Assembly: GCA_047620505.1 (NCBI GenBank)
Contig: JBLHKS010000013.1
Span: 1-64,000 of the forward strand
Source: JBLHKS01 sp047620505
GTDB lineage: Bacteria; Verrucomicrobiota; Verrucomicrobiia; Verrucomicrobiales; DEV007
Length of the DNA: 64,000 nucleotides
Direction of reading: 5' to 3'
Position 1 is the first letter of the stretch. The number at the start of each line of letters is the position of its first letter. The notes under the pieces are model-generated. The model had not been told where the DNA came from, ran no database searches, and saw only the letters and a program-made list of their open reading frames with translations. The position numbers and the translations under genes were made by a program. Below, piece by piece: positions 41,931 through 50,720 of this stretch.

Positions 41931-44741
41931 ATGCACGCTCGAAACTCCGTCCTGCTTCTTCTCCTTTTCGCCAGCAGCTGCTGGTCGCTCATTTCGGCCC
42001 AGGAACCGGACGTCGGTGCCGATCAGATGCCGCGGATCCCGCCGAAGTCCGTTGAGGAAGCGCTGAAGGCGTTCGCGATTAAAGACGGGTTCCGGATCGA
42101 ACTCGCTGCGAGCGAGCCGCTGACGACGGACCCGATCGCGATTTCGTTCGACGCGCAGGGGCGGATGTTCACGTGCGAGATGCGCGGTTACTCCGAGCGG
42201 CGGGACGAGAACCTGGGGCGGATCCGGATGCTGACGGATGTCGATGGCGACGGGGTTTACGATGAGGCGACGACTTATGCCGAGGGGCTGCGCTGGCCGA
42301 CGGCGATGATCTGTTGGGATGGCGGGGTTTTCGTGGGGGCGACGCCGGATATCTGGTGGTTCAAGGACACGAACGGCGATGGGGTCGCGGATGAGAAGAA
42401 GATCGTCTTCACGGGGTTCGGTGCTGACACAGAACGGCTCAACGTGCAGGGCCTGATGAATAGTTTCACCTGGGGGCCGGACTGGCGGATTCACGGGGCA
42501 GCGGCGAGGCACAGCGGGATGATCACGCGACCGGACGCGCCGGATGTCGAGGGGGTGAATTTGCGCGGGTATGATTTTTCGTTCGATCCGAAGAAGCTGG
42601 ATCTGCGGCGGGAGATCGGCGGGGTGCAGTACGGGGCGACTTGGGATGACGATGGGATGCGTTACCTTTGCAGCAACAGTTCGCATTGCATTGCGATCAT
42701 GTATTCTTGGCCGTGGGTCGGGCTGAATCTGCCGAATCCGAAAGTGTCGATCCCGGTCGATGGCGCGGCGGCGGAGGTTTATCGGACGAGCGAGGTGGAG
42801 CCTTGGCGAGTTGTCAGGACACGTTGGCGGGTTCAGGGCGCGGTGCGCGGGCCAGTCGAGGGTGGGGGACGTGATTCGGGATATTTCACGTCGGCGAGCG
42901 GGCTTTGCATTTATCGCGGGGACGCGTTGCCGGCTGAGTTTCGCGGGAATCTTTTTGTGGGCGATGTGGGGAGCAACCTGGTGCATCGCAAGTTGATCGA
43001 GAAGAGCGCGGATCGAGTTCACCTCCTCGCGCGGCGTCCGGATGACGAGCAGAAGGTGGAGTTCTTAACTTCGACGGATAACTGGTTTCGCCCGGTGATG
43101 TGCAAGAACGGGCCGGACGGAGCGCTCTACATCGTGGATATGTATCGGGAGACGATCGAGCATCCGTGGTCGTTGCCGGAGAACCTTAAGAGGCATCTGG
43201 ACTTGAACAGCGGGTTCAACAAAGGGCGGATCTGGCGGGTTGTGCCGGAGGATTGGGAGCGGCCGAATCCATTGGTTACGAGGGCGGCTCTGGAACACGA
43301 AAACGGCTGGAGGCGCGACATGGATGCTCAGCTCATTCATGCAAGCGGCAAGGTTGACAGTCTGGTGGCGGTCGCGCAGACGGCGGAGAGCGAGAAGGTG
43401 CGGATCTCTGCTCTCTACGGACTTTACGCGAACGGAAAACTCGATCAGCAGCTGCTGGAGAAGGCGCTGGTGGATCCGAGCCCATTGGTCAGACGACATG
43501 CGGTTCGGTTGGCTTCGCAGGTTCCGATTTCGCATGTGCTGTTGACGAAACTGGCGGCGGACAATGACCCATGGGTCCGGTTTGAGACTGCGCTTCTGCT
43601 GACGAAAATTGAAGCGGGTCCCGAACACGATTTGCTCACGAGCCTTCAGCTGATCGCAACGCAAGCTGACGGCGACGACTGGCAACTGGCGGCCGTGGTT
43701 GAAGCTCTGGCGAAGCGAGAGCAGATCGGAACTTTCTCCCTCCTATGGGAGCCCAAAGATCCGTTCTATGCAAAACTCGCGGCACGCGCGACGGCGGCCG
43801 AAGCCCCCAAGTTCGCTGAACGCTTAGCGAAAGAAGAGGATCTGAGAGTAGTCGTCTCCGTTTTGAAGGCGATGAAGAATCGGCCAAACGCCGATGCATT
43901 GAAGCCGCTGATTGCGCGGGCGAAGGGCGAGAATTCCGCGAACGCAGTCTGGCTTTTGGGGCTCGATCCGAAGACGCCAGCTGAGGACTTCTGGAAACTC
44001 GTCGAGTCTAATCCGGCAGTCAGTCTCGTCGCGCTGGAGGCGCTGCAGCGCAAAAAAGACTGGCAAATCGAGGCGCTCGCGCGCTGGACGAAGCTTCCTG
44101 CCAAGGCCCGAACCCAGGTGCTCTCGAAACTCAGCTCTCAGCAGCTGCTGGACGCGGTTGAGGCGAAAACGATCGACTTTCGCGAGCTCCCGATCCCAAC
44201 TCGGGCGACGCTGCGCGGCAGCAAGGACGCGAAGATCAAAGAACGCGCGTTGGCCCTGCTCGGCGAGCCTGACACGCGCACCAGGGACGAGGTCGCGAAG
44301 CAGTTCCGGCCAGCGCTGGATCTTGAAGGCGACGCGACTCGTGGGCTCAAGATTTTCACGGAGCGTTGCAACGTCTGCCACGAAAAACCCGGCTCGACCG
44401 ACGCGAACGCGGGTCCGGCGCTGGCTTCATTCGTGAACAAGGGGGATGCGGCGTTGCTCGAAAATATCATCTCGCCAAACAAAGAAGTCGCTCCGCAATT
44501 CCTCGCCTGGCAGGTCGAGATGACGAACGGAACGCAGCTGGCAGGCTTACTCGGTCAGGAAACCGCCGACACGGTGACTCTCCAGCTTCAGGCGAAAATC
44601 CAGATGAAAATCGAGCGCGCGAATATCAAATCGATGACGAATCTGAATATTTCGTTGATGCCGGAGGGGCTTGAAACCGACCTGACGTTGCAACAAATGG
44701 CCGACCTACTCGCATTCCTCCTCAGCCCGGGCGGGGACTGA
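41931..44741 (+). CDS. PVC-type membrane-bound dehydrogenase/HEAT-repeat/heme-binding fusion
   Basis: The protein has 936 residues. The N-terminal leader (LLLLLFASSC) contains a possible lipobox ASSC, so it may be lipid-anchored. Residues about 40-480 are the TIGR02604-type dehydrogenase-like propeller (FAIKDGFRIELAASEPLTTDPIAISFDAQGRMFTCEMRGY, ALYIVDMYRETIEHPWSLP). About 490-790 are HEAT-like helical repeats. From about 800 comes a c-type cytochrome with C-N-V-C-H (GLKIFTERCNVCHEKPG) and the TIGR02603-type ending SLMPEGL...LADLLAFL. This is an exported redox protein, probably oxidising sugars or sugar alcohols and passing electrons to its heme. The 3' end overlaps the convergent pseudokinase gene by 36 bases. 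Three full palindromes fall inside. Confidence 0.88.
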   Translation: MHARNSVLLLLLFASSCWSLISAQEPDVGADQMPRIPPKSVEEALKAFAIKDGFRIELAASEPLTTDPIAISFDAQGRMFTCEMRGYSERRDENLGRIRMLTDVDGDGVYDEATTYAEGLRWPTAMICWDGGVFVGATPDIWWFKDTNGDGVADEKKIVFTGFGADTERLNVQGLMNSFTWGPDWRIHGAAARHSGMITRPDAPDVEGVNLRGYDFSFDPKKLDLRREIGGVQYGATWDDDGMRYLCSNSSHCIAIMYSWPWVGLNLPNPKVSIPVDGAAAEVYRTSEVEPWRVVRTRWRVQGAVRGPVEGGGRDSGYFTSASGLCIYRGDALPAEFRGNLFVGDVGSNLVHRKLIEKSADRVHLLARRPDDEQKVEFLTSTDNWFRPVMCKNGPDGALYIVDMYRETIEHPWSLPENLKRHLDLNSGFNKGRIWRVVPEDWERPNPLVTRAALEHENGWRRDMDAQLIHASGKVDSLVAVAQTAESEKVRISALYGLYANGKLDQQLLEKALVDPSPLVRRHAVRLASQVPISHVLLTKLAADNDPWVRFETALLLTKIEAGPEHDLLTSLQLIATQADGDDWQLAAVVEALAKREQIGTFSLLWEPKDPFYAKLAARATAAEAPKFAERLAKEEDLRVVVSVLKAMKNRPNADALKPLIARAKGENSANAVWLLGLDPKTPAEDFWKLVESNPAVSLVALEALQRKKDWQIEALARWTKLPAKARTQVLSKLSSQQLLDAVEAKTIDFRELPIPTRATLRGSKDAKIKERALALLGEPDTRTRDEVAKQFRPALDLEGDATRGLKIFTERCNVCHEKPGSTDANAGPALASFVNKGDAALLENIISPNKEVAPQFLAWQVEMTNGTQLAGLLGQETADTVTLQLQAKIQMKIERANIKSMTNLNISLMPEGLETDLTLQQMADLLAFLLSPGGD

Positions 44742-46643
44742 TTCTTCGTCTTCGTTTTCGTCGACTTCGAGCTCGTTAGTCAACTGTGGGGACAGCAGCT
44801 GCTGGTCGCCGGAAACTGGGAGGAGGTTCTTCGGCGGCGATGAGCCAGGTGTCGAAATTTCCTCGGCCATGTACGGATTTTGACCGGCTCCCGGCGATTC
44901 GTTAGAGGGGCGATTGACCATGTAGCTGAGCCCCAAGGCCAGCGTGAGCACAAGCGCAGCTGCGGTGGCGATGAGGCCCGCCGGGACCTTTGGAATCGCG
45001 GCTGCGCGCCAGGCTTCGGCATCTCGAAACGGCCGAAGCACGTTGGAACGCCAGGTCGGCTTTTTACCCGGTTTATGGCCGATTGCGCGGCTGAGGTCGC
45101 CGAGCAGCGAGGCGCGAACCCAGCTTGCGGTGCGAAAATGGCGTAGCGAGGCGCGCTGAATCGCGAACTTCACGGTCGGTCGAGTGAGCTCGCGGTGACT
45201 GAGGAGTCGGGCGACGAGTTCGGAGAATCGGACTTCCTGGGGAAAGCCAATGATCCAGCGCATGAGGACGGCTTTGTGGTCGTTCTGATAGTGGGCCGGA
45301 TCCTGAAGGTGAAGAAATCCGGTCGGCAGGGCGCGGAGACGAGCGACGTAAGCGCCGGGTTTTCTGAGCCAGTCAAAATCGTCCATGGCGATCGCGCCCG
45401 GGGTTGAGGATATCAGGAAAACATCCGCGGGGTGAAGCGATGGAATGATCAATCCGCCTCGCTCAGCGCTTCGAATTGCGGCATCGATCTTCCGAGCGGC
45501 AGTGATGATGTGTTCGAGCGGCAGGCCGGCTCCGACGCGGTCGAGGATCTCGGCCAGACTGGGTCCATCGGGCATGCTTTCGGCGTAAACGCGGCAGCCG
45601 TTGATTTCCCAGGAATCGACGATCGGAAGCACGGGGCGATTCGGCTTAGGTTCGTCGTGGAGGCGCTCGGCCTGGTCGGAAATCTTCAGCAGAGTTTTGC
45701 CGGCGACGGATGGAGGCGGAAGGATGTGGAGGAAGACCGAGCGGCCGGTGAATTCGTCTCGCGCCGGAATCATCGTGGGTCTGCGGGAGTCGCGACCAGC
45801 CTTGGCGAGCGTGTATTGGCTGGGGAGTTCCTCTTCGGACACGATCCAGGAAAGGCAGATCCGTTTGTGCGGCAGCCGGTCGAGAACCCGCATGGCGCTC
45901 GGATGAATCGGCCGCATTCCGATTTCTTCGTCGCAGACGACGATGAGCTCTCTCAGGCGTTCGAGGTCGAAGATCCGTTTTTCGATATCTGAGTGGAAAA
46001 GGCGGTCGAAGAAATGAGCGATCGGCCCGGAGGCGGCGAGTTGCGGAATTTGTGAGAGGTCGCGATCGACCAGATTATAATAGCTCGTCACCCACTCGCC
46101 GGTCGCGGCGTAAAACCAGACGATCGCGAGCTGACGCAGCCAGTGAACCCACTCGCTGGTTTCGTGCTCGTGGCCGACGTGGAATTCGCAGGCGGCGAAC
46201 CCGGTAAAAATGTCTTCGCCGACTCTCCAGATGTAAATGCTGCGTGGATCGAAGAAGAATTCGATCTCCCCACGTTCGTAAGCCAGAACGACGGTCTCCA
46301 GCAGCTGCTGGACGACTTCCAGGAAAAGCGGAGCCGGCAAGCCGCCGAGTTCCTCAACCGCTGCATCGAGACTTCGGCCAGGAAGGACCTCGAAGACTCC
46401 GGTGACTTTTCCGCCCTTGATTTTGAACTCATGGAGATCGGCGAGCCCCGGAATCGGGTCTTCCATGAGGTCTTTCGCGAGTTCGCGGAGGCGTTTCCGC
46501 CAAGCGGTTTTGGCACCGCCGCCCGGGATAGGGAATTGTTTGTAGCCGACAAATCTTCCGTACTCGCAGGAATACTCCGTCACGTGCGGTCTGGGGCCCT
46601 CCGATTTAAGAAGGTACAGAGAATGTGAAGAGTCCTCAGTCAT
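44706..46643 (-). CDS. Tandem-pseudokinase membrane protein, relative of 32714-36370
   Basis: The protein has 645 residues. The first half (about 15-260) follows kinase order without catalytic motifs: YGRFVGYKQF keeps a VAIK-like Lys, FEVLPGRSLDAAV is hinge-like, and DPRSIYIW...GFAACEF stands where HRD and DFG belong. The second half (about 265-520) repeats the plan (LSWIV, SVFLHILPPPSV, YAESMPDGPSLAEIL, IPSLHPADVFL...MDDFDWL). A TM helix (LIATAAALVLTLALGLSYMV, about 565-585) precedes a short Ser/Pro/Glu-rich outer tail. The LHILPPxS and PSLxxxDxxL signatures are shared with the 32714 protein, but this one lacks the Sel1 part. Ligand binding or scaffolding without catalysis is the best reading. 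The 3' end overlaps the dehydrogenase gene. Confidence 0.72.
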   Translation of the reverse strand: MTEDSSHSLYLLKSEGPRPHVTEYSCEYGRFVGYKQFPIPGGGAKTAWRKRLRELAKDLMEDPIPGLADLHEFKIKGGKVTGVFEVLPGRSLDAAVEELGGLPAPLFLEVVQQLLETVVLAYERGEIEFFFDPRSIYIWRVGEDIFTGFAACEFHVGHEHETSEWVHWLRQLAIVWFYAATGEWVTSYYNLVDRDLSQIPQLAASGPIAHFFDRLFHSDIEKRIFDLERLRELIVVCDEEIGMRPIHPSAMRVLDRLPHKRICLSWIVSEEELPSQYTLAKAGRDSRRPTMIPARDEFTGRSVFLHILPPPSVAGKTLLKISDQAERLHDEPKPNRPVLPIVDSWEINGCRVYAESMPDGPSLAEILDRVGAGLPLEHIITAARKIDAAIRSAERGGLIIPSLHPADVFLISSTPGAIAMDDFDWLRKPGAYVARLRALPTGFLHLQDPAHYQNDHKAVLMRWIIGFPQEVRFSELVARLLSHRELTRPTVKFAIQRASLRHFRTASWVRASLLGDLSRAIGHKPGKKPTWRSNVLRPFRDAEAWRAAAIPKVPAGLIATAAALVLTLALGLSYMVNRPSNESPGAGQNPYMAEEISTPGSSPPKNLLPVSGDQQLLSPQLTNELEVDENEDEESVPARAEEECE

Positions 46644-46728
46644 TAAGAATGAGGACGTTTAAAGTAAAGTTTATAAATTATCAACCAAGAGCATTAGTTT
46701 TTATAAAATTCTCAGATGTGAAAATTGG

Positions 46729-47160
46729 TCAGTGGTTTTCAACGGTCCAATCTTCAACCCGCAGACCGGGAACGCGGGCGAAGTCACGGAGATTGCGGCT
46801 CAGGAGAGTGAGGTTGTTGGCGATCGCGATGGCGGCGATTCGGAGATCCATCACGTTTACTCGAAGATTACCCGGAAAGTTATGAAATACCGCTTGTTCC
46901 CTCTCTTCGAATGCGACCACCGTAAAACGTTGATAATCGATGAATGCGCGCTGCATCAAATTGTAGCCCAAGCGCAATTGAACCTCATTTCGGGCATTCT
47001 GAATCGCTTTGTGTGCTCCGATCGCCTGCTCATGAAAAGTGATGATCGACGCGGCAAAATCGTGATCATCATGTTTGGCCATTTTGCTGAGCAAGATCGT
47101 CGAGTTCGATCCCATTCTTTGTAGCAGAGAAAAATGATCCGAATCCAGCAGAAAAGTCAT
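46729..47160 (-). CDS. vapC: PIN-domain toxin (VapC-like)
   Basis: The protein has 143 residues. It has the PIN ribonuclease pattern: TFLLDSDHFSLLQ with the first acidic residues (Asp6, Asp8) at the very N-terminus, a central ITFHEQ with an acidic Glu, and the C-terminal LRIAAIAIANNLTLLSRNLRDFARVPGLRVEDW. The conserved L-x-R-N-x-R-D-F-x-x-V-P-G-L is typical of VapC toxins. Active VapC cuts tRNA or rRNA. Its ATG overlaps the TGA of the upstream small gene (47157-47393) by four bases, the normal layout of a toxin-antitoxin pair. Confidence 0.85.
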   Translation of the reverse strand: MTFLLDSDHFSLLQRMGSNSTILLSKMAKHDDHDFAASIITFHEQAIGAHKAIQNARNEVQLRLGYNLMQRAFIDYQRFTVVAFEEREQAVFHNFPGNLRVNVMDLRIAAIAIANNLTLLSRNLRDFARVPGLRVEDWTVENH

Positions 47161-47393
47161 TGGCTCTCCGGCTCAGAATCCGAAATGATCTGGATACCCG
47201 ATTCGGTGCGAACCTCATCGCAATAACCACGGAAAGCCGCCCAGGTTTCGTCATCAACATCCGCCATTGATCCTGCCACGTCCCGCCATCCCTTCTTCGG
47301 CTGGGTCTGATCGATACGAGCGCGGAGATCTCCGACTTCGCGTTCCAGGAATTCAATTCGTTCGTTTAATTCGACCAGTGAAGCTTCCGCCAT
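47157..47393 (-). CDS. Antitoxin partner of the VapC-like toxin
   Basis: The protein has 78 residues. The N-terminus is a short coiled coil (LVELNERIEFLEREVGDLRARI), followed by a segment rich in Trp and acids (GWRDVAGSMADVDDETWAAFRGYCDEVRTE) that resembles the toxin-binding arm of PVC antitoxins. There is no ribbon-helix-helix head, so DNA binding and self-repression are uncertain. It overlaps the toxin gene by four bases (ATGA), which supports translational coupling. Confidence 0.7.
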   Translation of the reverse strand: MAEASLVELNERIEFLEREVGDLRARIDQTQPKKGWRDVAGSMADVDDETWAAFRGYCDEVRTESGIQIISDSEPESQ

Positions 47394-47481
47394 CCGGCCA
47401 AGTTAGCTGGAAATCGCATCCAGGCAAATTCCCGTACCGAACTCCTGGGCTCTCCCGTCAGCAGCTGCTAGAATCCACCCT

Positions 47482-49068
47482 GTGAAATCCTCCCTCGCTT
47501 TTCTTCAGCGCCTGTCAGGCCTCACCCCGAATTTCGGCATCTCCCAATCGATCTTTACTCGTGGACTGGGCCTGATCTACTTCATCGCGATTTACAGCTG
47601 GTGGACGCAGATCGGCGGCCTTGTCGGCTCGTTAGGAATCACGCCCGCGGCCAATTTCATCGAGGCGCTCAAAACGGAGTACGGGGCAGCCGCTATCTGG
47701 AAAGCACCGAGTCTTTTTGTAATTACCGGGGCAAGCGACGCGATTCTGAACGTGGTCTGCGTGACCGGACTCGCGCTGTCCGTTCTCGTGATCGGCGGCT
47801 TGCTTCAGGGCCCTCTTCTGCTCGGCCTCTGGATTATTTATCTTTCGCTGGCGACGACTGGCGGCGTTTTCATGGGATTCCAGTGGGACGCGCTGCTGCT
47901 CGAAGCCGGTCTGCTCGCGGTTCTCTTCGCACCGTGGAAAATCTGGTCCGGGCCGAGACGAATTTCGCCCAGGGTTCCGCGATTGGCAACAGGCCTGCTC
48001 TGGCTGCTCATTTTCAAGCTGATGTTCCTCTCCGGCTTCGTCAAACTCGCCAGCCTCGACGAAACATGGTGGAATCTCTCGGCGCTGACTTTCCACTACG
48101 AAACCCAGCCGATCCCGCACACCGGCGGCTGGTTTGCGCATCAACTTCCGCTCTGGCTTCAGAAAACCTGCGTCGGTCTGACCTACTTCATTGAGCTGGC
48201 GCTGCCGTTTCTGATTTTCCTCGGACGATGGCCGCGGCGGATCGCGTTTTTCGGGTTTATCGGCCTGATGATCGCGATCTCAGCCACGGGCAACTACACC
48301 TATTTCAACCTGCTCACGATCCTCCTCTGCATCCCGCTGCTCGACGATTCGATGTGGCCGAAATTCGTTCGCGGACGGCTCTTCAAGGAAGCGGGCGAAG
48401 CTCCGGAGCAGACGCCGAAATCGCGCTGGACCTGGTTCGGTGTCCGAGCTGCTGTCGGCATCCCGGTTCTGGCGATCAGCGTCGGGATTCTCACCACGGA
48501 CATCTGGAAAGGCACCATGCGGATCGTCAAAGACGACGTCGCAGCTGGCGGGCAATCATGGAATCCGCCGCTGAGCCAATTTCGCTCCTGCAACAGCTAC
48601 GGCCTCTTCCGAGTGATGACGCCGTACCGGCCTGAAATCGTGGTCGAAGGAAGTTACGACGGCCGGAAATGGTTCGAATATCAGTGGCGCTGGAAGCCGG
48701 ATAATCTCGACGAATCGCCGCCGTTCGTCGCTCCGCATCAGCCTCGGCTGGACTGGCAGATGTGGTTCGCCGCGCTGGTCGGTTTCGACAAGGAAAACCC
48801 GGATCGACAGCGCCCAAGGCACGTTTATCCGGCTTGGTTTCACTATTTCATGCAAAAGCTGCTCGAAGGCGAGCCCGAGGTCCAGCAGCTGCTGGCTCAC
48901 AACCCGTTTCCCGATCAACCGCCGAACTACATCCGAGCCACGCTCTACATTTACGAATTCACCTCGCCGGCAGAGCGCCGAAAAACCGGAAACTGGTGGA
49001 AACGCGAACTCGTCGATCTCTACTACCCGGCGAACTCGCTCAAACCGATCCCGCAGATGACTTACTGA
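47482..49068 (+). CDS. Lipase maturation factor family membrane protein
   Basis: The protein has 528 residues with several hydrophobic helices in the first 370. LMF-family landmarks are seen: FTRGLGLIYFIAIYSWWTQIGGLVGSLGI, GVFMGFQWDALLLEAGLLAVLFAPW, LMFLSGFVKLASLDETWWNLSALTFHYETQPIPH. In the C-terminal soluble part there are SYGLFRVMTPYRPEIVVEGSYDGRKWFEYQWRWKP, FVAPHQPRLDWQMWFAAL and LYIYEFTSPAERRKTGNWWKRE. In animals LMF1 helps dimeric lipases fold in the ER; the bacterial role is unknown, possibly folding of secreted lipases or lipoproteins. A near-palindrome (47459-47470) lies just upstream of the ATG. rseP follows on the same strand after 87 bases. Confidence 0.88.
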   Translation: MKSSLAFLQRLSGLTPNFGISQSIFTRGLGLIYFIAIYSWWTQIGGLVGSLGITPAANFIEALKTEYGAAAIWKAPSLFVITGASDAILNVVCVTGLALSVLVIGGLLQGPLLLGLWIIYLSLATTGGVFMGFQWDALLLEAGLLAVLFAPWKIWSGPRRISPRVPRLATGLLWLLIFKLMFLSGFVKLASLDETWWNLSALTFHYETQPIPHTGGWFAHQLPLWLQKTCVGLTYFIELALPFLIFLGRWPRRIAFFGFIGLMIAISATGNYTYFNLLTILLCIPLLDDSMWPKFVRGRLFKEAGEAPEQTPKSRWTWFGVRAAVGIPVLAISVGILTTDIWKGTMRIVKDDVAAGGQSWNPPLSQFRSCNSYGLFRVMTPYRPEIVVEGSYDGRKWFEYQWRWKPDNLDESPPFVAPHQPRLDWQMWFAALVGFDKENPDRQRPRHVYPAWFHYFMQKLLEGEPEVQQLLAHNPFPDQPPNYIRATLYIYEFTSPAERRKTGNWWKRELVDLYYPANSLKPIPQMTY

Positions 49069-49155
49069 ACACTTTCGCCTCAATTCCTCGCCAAGCTTGA
49101 GGATTCGACTACGGGTGCTATCGTATCCGCCCCCGCCTAATTTCTAAACTCACTC

Positions 49156-50679
49156 ATGGAAATATTTCTCTCTGTACTCCAAGCCATTGGAGTCATCGCA
49201 CTCGTAATTCTGGTCTTCAATCTCATCATCGTGGTCCACGAACTCGGCCACTTTCTCGCCGCTCGTTGGCGAGGGCTTGAGATCGAAAAATTCCAGATCT
49301 GGTTCGGCAAACCGCTCTGGAAAAAGACGATCAACGGCGTCCAGTACGGACTCGGCTCAATTCCCGCCGGCGGATTTGTCGCCCTGCCGCAAATGGCCCC
49401 GATGGAGCTGCTCGAAGGCAAATCCGGAGCCAAAGACGGCTTGCCGCTCAAGCCAATCAAACCGCTCGACAAAATCATCGTCGCGTTCGCCGGACCGCTC
49501 TTCAGTTTCATGCTCGCGATCGTTTTCGCCTGCATCGTCTATTTCGTCGGCATCCCGGATAACGGCAGCAAAAATACCGAAATCGGCTGGGTTGCTCCAG
49601 ACTCGCCAGCCGCTCAAGCCGGTGTCCTGGCCGGCGACAAAATCGAGAAGATTGACGGGACGAAAGTGAAAGCCTGGTCGGGCCTGGTCGACAGCGTGAT
49701 GTGGCTGATCATCGGCGGAACTGAGGAGACTGTGAACCTTGTAGTCGATCGCGATGGCGAGAAAATCCCGTTCAACATCAAGCCCGAAGCCGACAGGGGC
49801 GGCGAGCACGCGAACCTGCCCTGGTATAAGAAAATCTTCAAACGCCCGCCTACCCGTAAAATTGGAGTCGCTCAAGCTAACGACAAAGTTCAAATTCGCG
49901 AGGTTTTGAGCCCCAGCCCGATCGCCGACGCTGGAGTTCAGGGCGAGGACATCATCCTGGCTTGGAATGGGGAAAAAGTTCGGAGTTTGATCGGCCTTGA
50001 AGTCCGCGCCCAATCGCATGGATTGGAAACCCCGGATGAGTCGGCTGAATTGACCGTCCTGCGCGGCGAAGAAACGCTGACTTTGGAGATCACTCCGCGC
50101 CCGCCCGTTGATTTTGAGCTTCCCGAAAAAGAAGGCGAAGAAGTCGACCCGAATTCGCTCCCTACCTTTCTCGGAGTCGCAGCTTACGGCAGCAAGCACT
50201 TCAAAGCTCGGCCGCCGAAGTATCCAACTCCGCCTCAGCAGATCAAAGACACGTTCAAGATCATGCACGGCACCATCAGCGCGGTGACTTCGTCAAAATC
50301 CGGCGTCAGCGTGGCTCACCTCAATGGTCCGCTCGGGATCATGAATCTCTACTACACCTTTTTCCGCAGCCCTGACGGATTCCGGCTCGTTCTCTGGTTC
50401 AGCGTGATTCTCAACATCAACCTCGCGATCTTGAATATGCTGCCTCTGCCGATTCTTGACGGCGGGCACATCATGATGGCCACTTTCGAAGCGATTTTCC
50501 GCCGCCCGATCCACATCAAAGTTCTGGAGATCGTCAACGGAGCTTGCGCGCTGCTTTTGCTTAGCTTCATCGGCTTCATCACGCTCAAAGACAGCGGCGA
50601 CATCCGAGATCAGCATGGGCCCGCCGGCGAAGCCCCCGCTGCTCCGCGATGGGAGGAGACGACCGAAAACAGCAGTTAA
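49156..50679 (+). CDS. rseP: RIP site-2 zinc metalloprotease (RseP/MmpA-like)
   Basis: The protein has 507 residues. The N-terminal membrane helix carries the zinc motif H-E-L-G-H (VVHELGHFLAARWRG, about residues 30-34), and the C-terminal membrane part carries NMLPLPILDGGH with the third zinc ligand. Two PDZ-like segments lie between (GWVAPDSPAAQAGVLAGDKIEKIDG, VLSPSPIADAGVQGEDIILAWNG). At least three further TM helices are present. The length is slightly above E. coli RseP (450) because of inserted loops. Role: regulated cleavage of membrane-embedded anti-sigma factors or signal peptides. It is followed by ispG after 41 bases, as in many bacteria; dxr and cdsA, often neighbours, are absent. 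Confidence 0.93.
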   Translation: MEIFLSVLQAIGVIALVILVFNLIIVVHELGHFLAARWRGLEIEKFQIWFGKPLWKKTINGVQYGLGSIPAGGFVALPQMAPMELLEGKSGAKDGLPLKPIKPLDKIIVAFAGPLFSFMLAIVFACIVYFVGIPDNGSKNTEIGWVAPDSPAAQAGVLAGDKIEKIDGTKVKAWSGLVDSVMWLIIGGTEETVNLVVDRDGEKIPFNIKPEADRGGEHANLPWYKKIFKRPPTRKIGVAQANDKVQIREVLSPSPIADAGVQGEDIILAWNGEKVRSLIGLEVRAQSHGLETPDESAELTVLRGEETLTLEITPRPPVDFELPEKEGEEVDPNSLPTFLGVAAYGSKHFKARPPKYPTPPQQIKDTFKIMHGTISAVTSSKSGVSVAHLNGPLGIMNLYYTFFRSPDGFRLVLWFSVILNINLAILNMLPLPILDGGHIMMATFEAIFRRPIHIKVLEIVNGACALLLLSFIGFITLKDSGDIRDQHGPAGEAPAAPRWEETTENSS

Positions 50680-50720
50680 AAACGGAGTTCGTATTTCGAA
50701 TTTCGAGTTCCCCTTCCAAA

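Noticed and set aside
46143..46628. Antisense frame inside the second pseudokinase gene
   Set aside because: No family motif, and the opposite strand shows clear similarity to the protein at 32714-36370.
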